A stretch of 14,383 nt of DNA from an uncultured Eubacteriales bacterium. GTDB taxonomy: Bacteria; Bacillota_A; Clostridia; Christensenellales; Aristaeellaceae. Where the stretch lies: contig CACXEB010000353.1 of NCBI GenBank assembly GCA_902766515.1, forward strand, positions 1 to 14,383, read 5' to 3'. Both the position numbers and the translations under genes were made by a program. Under the pieces are notes generated by a model that saw only the letters and a program-made list of their open reading frames with translations, searched no databases and was not told the origin of the DNA. Below, piece after piece: positions 12,736 through 14,383 of the stretch (the first letter of the stretch is position 1; each line of letters starts with the position of its first letter).

Positions 12736-14383
12736 TTACGGTTCGGTTTCCGCTGACGACGGGACGATCAGCTCCGCCCCGGACCCGCCCGTGGGCGGCG
12801 CGGCGGGCGTCACGACCTCCACCACGGGGTCGCTTCCGCTGTCAGGCGGGGTCGCGGGCTTGATCACTTCCACCACGGGGTCGCTCCCGCTTTCGGGCGG
12901 GGTGACCGGTGTCACCGGCGTAATCACTTCCACCACCGGGTCGCTCCCGCTGTCAGGCGGCGTCACCGGCGCTGCCGGCGTAATCACTTCCACCACCGGG
13001 TCGCTCCCGCTGTCGGGCGGCGTCACCGGCGTTTCCGGCGTAATCACTTCCACCACCGGATCGCTTCCGCTGTCTGGCGGCGTCACCGGCGTTTCCGGCG
13101 TAATCACTTCTACCACCGGGTCGCTCCCGCTTTCGGGCGGCGTCACCGGCGTTTCCGGCGTAATCACTTCCACCACCGGATCGCTTCCGCTGTCAGGCGG
13201 CGTCACCGGCGCCACGGCTTCCGGCAGGCTGCCGCCCTTCGGCACGGGGGTGATGAACTCGACCGGGCCAGGGGTGGGAACCGGCGTCGGCGCGGCTGCC
13301 ACCTGCGTGACAGCCGTCAGGCTGCCGGTGTAGCCGACGGCAGTCGCTACCACCTGGACGCTCTGGCCCGCCATCGCCGCGGTGATCTTCAGGGATCCCT
13401 GCTGGGCATACTTGCCGCCGCCTACGTACCAGGTAAAGACCAGGGCCGACGCATTGCAGCCGGACACATAGGGTACCAGCGTATCGTTGACATGCACGTC
13501 CACCGGCAGGAACACCTGGCCCGTCAGGGGCAGCGAAGGCACAGGCGTCGGCGCGCCGGAACCGCCGATGACATCAGTATAAGGCGTCTCAATCATCCCC
13601 GACCAGCCGTTCCGGCCGGTGACGCGGGCGCGGATCCGCCGTCCGAGATCGGACTGCTTGACCGGGTAGCCGTCGCCGGTGCCGAGCAGCTGGCCCAGAT
13701 CGTTGAACCACTGCACCAGGTAATCAGCGCCGTCCGGCGTCACATAGACGTACAGCCTGTCCCCCTTGATCGGGTCCTGAATGGTGATCTGCGCGTCCGT
13801 GATCGTCCCTACCGGGATGAAGGGCGTCGGCGTCGGTGTGATGATCGGCACCGGGGCGTATTCGGTCAGGAACGTCGTCATCATGTAGCCCGTCTTGCTG
13901 GCGATCCGGATGTAGCACCAGGCGCCCAGGTTATTGAGCACGGTGACCTGCGTCCCCACCGGATAGGTGCCCAGGATGCTGTAATTGGTGCCCGGGCCGG
14001 TGCGCATGCGCACGCCCTTGCCGTTCTGGCTGGTCACATAGGCGGTATAGCCCGATCCCGGCGGGATCGGCCCGGGAGACGGCGGGACGGGCGTACCGCC
14101 GATCACGATATACTGCGACATCATATAGCCGGTCTGGCTGCCGATCTGGATGTAGTGCCAGCCGGAACCCTTCTGCAGGACCGTCAGTTTGGTGCCGACG
14201 CTGTACAGGCCGATCACGTTGCTGCTGTCCGCCGCGTAGGGCGTCGAGCGCAGCCGCACCCCGCGCCCGTTGGGGCTGGTCACATAGCCGCTCTCGCCGC
14301 TGGGCACAAACCCGCCGGGAGGCACGACCGACCCGCCGCCGCCACCGCCGTTCAGGGTGATGAAGTTGCGGCTCATGTAGCCG
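12736..14383 (-). CDS. SH3-repeat secreted protein with tandem-repeat tail (5' end outside window)
   Basis: At least 548 residues; the gene runs off the right edge. The ATG at 14376 is not the true start: the preceding codons read G-Y, giving GYMSRNF, the same ending as GYMMSQY (83-89) and GYMMTTF (163-169), counting from that Met. So the tail end of one SH3 unit is present, then two full bacterial SH3 (SH3_3) units at about 28-93 and 108-172, each with VTS.NG.GVR.R and VGT..TVL motifs. Two beta-rich domains follow (about 187-271 and 286-360), then Pro/Thr linkers and seven copies of a SGSDPVVEV repeat. SH3_3 domains usually bind peptidoglycan peptides, so a wall-bound role is inferred. No enzymatic domain is visible in this part. 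The Ig-like protein gene follows directly. Confidence 0.88.
   Translation of the reverse strand, partial: GYMSRNFITLNGGGGGGSVVPPGGFVPSGESGYVTSPNGRGVRLRSTPYAADSSNVIGLYSVGTKLTVLQKGSGWHYIQIGSQTGYMMSQYIVIGGTPVPPSPGPIPPGSGYTAYVTSQNGKGVRMRTGPGTNYSILGTYPVGTQVTVLNNLGAWCYIRIASKTGYMMTTFLTEYAPVPIITPTPTPFIPVGTITDAQITIQDPIKGDRLYVYVTPDGADYLVQWFNDLGQLLGTGDGYPVKQSDLGRRIRARVTGRNGWSGMIETPYTDVIGGSGAPTPVPSLPLTGQVFLPVDVHVNDTLVPYVSGCNASALVFTWYVGGGKYAQQGSLKITAAMAGQSVQVVATAVGYTGSLTAVTQVAAAPTPVPTPGPVEFITPVPKGGSLPEAVAPVTPPDSGSDPVVEVITPETPVTPPESGSDPVVEVITPETPVTPPDSGSDPVVEVITPETPVTPPDSGSDPVVEVITPAAPVTPPDSGSDPVVEVITPVTPVTPPESGSDPVVEVIKPATPPDSGSDPVVEVVTPAAPPTGGSGAELIVPSSAETEP
12802..13206 (-). repeat. 60-bp in-frame tandem repeat encoding the SH3 protein's tail
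   Basis: Seven copies of a 20-residue unit (VTPPDSGSDPVVEVITPETP); the last two copies are spaced 17 residues apart because of a 9-bp deletion. Inner copies (about 12961-13200) differ at only a few bases and keep exact 60-bp register, implying recent expansion. Asp/Glu swaps (PPDSG or PPESG) and the ITP tail (ETP, AAP, VTP) are the main variations. The repeat is coding throughout, with no unrelated spacers. Confidence 0.95.

Noticed and set aside
10920..12863. 647-codon + strand open frame opposite the Ig-like gene
   Set aside because: It is antisense to a well-supported BIG2 protein with signal peptide and ribosome site; the frame has mirror-type composition and no motif.
12802..13206. CRISPR-like regular array
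   Set aside because: The 60-bp periodicity is in-frame coding repeat with no unique spacers.
14374..14376. ATG at 14376 as start of the SH3 protein
   Set aside because: The two codons before it read Gly-Tyr, completing the GYM ending seen in the other SH3 units, and no signal peptide follows, so the gene extends beyond the window.

Overview
The window reads as a chromosomal segment of a GC-rich, Gram-positive-type Firmicute, most likely an uncultured gut or rumen Clostridia/Christensenellales-like lineage. The grounds are strong AGGAGG ribosome sites, sigma-A promoters, SpoIIAA/RsbW-type regulators, BIG2- and SH3-domain surface proteins and an NlpA-type methionine transporter. The lineage is inferred from gene style, not from any marker gene. 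Only the first gene is on the + strand; everything else is on the - strand.

Layout, left to right. 1-328: non-coding upstream region with a good extended -10 promoter. 329-1627 (+): DegT/DnrJ/EryC1/StrS sugar aminotransferase, followed by two hairpins that separate it from a convergent methionine-uptake locus. 1771-4907 (-): metI, metN and metQ, with an internal promoter before metN and a long regulatory leader before metQ. 4949-7452 (-): an M42-type metallopeptidase and an exported zinc-ribbon/DUF3472-like protein. 7471-8934 (-): a partner-switching module (STAS anti-anti-sigma, a degenerate GHKL protein, an RsbW-like kinase) ending in a clear terminator. 9066-9797 (-): a DUF308/HdeD-like membrane protein with its own promoter. 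9931-14383 (-): a terminator, an eight-domain Ig-like secreted protein and an SH3-repeat secreted protein whose 5' end lies outside the window.

The most notable region is the methionine locus, which has two independent peculiarities. First, the MetQ/NlpA substrate-binding protein appears circularly permuted: the lobe that is normally C-terminal (IAVPNDPTNEGRA...) comes directly after the signal peptide. The normally N-terminal lobe (TPNPHVEIL...DYITPN...HQPYQDNF...HIEPLGLYS) is at the C-terminus. The signal peptide also lacks a lipobox cysteine. Second, metQ is preceded by what looks like a complete ribosome-mediated attenuator: promoter, strong ribosome site, a 32-residue Met/Cys-rich leader peptide, a 16-bp antiterminator whose 5' arm lies inside the leader ORF, and a mutually exclusive 12-bp terminator with a U-tract. 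That is trp-operon-type logic, in a group where methionine genes are usually controlled by SAM riboswitches or T-boxes. Low charged Met-tRNA would be expected to raise metQ transcription, while metNI keeps a second promoter without the attenuator.

All functional calls come from reading motifs by eye; no database search or folding program was run.
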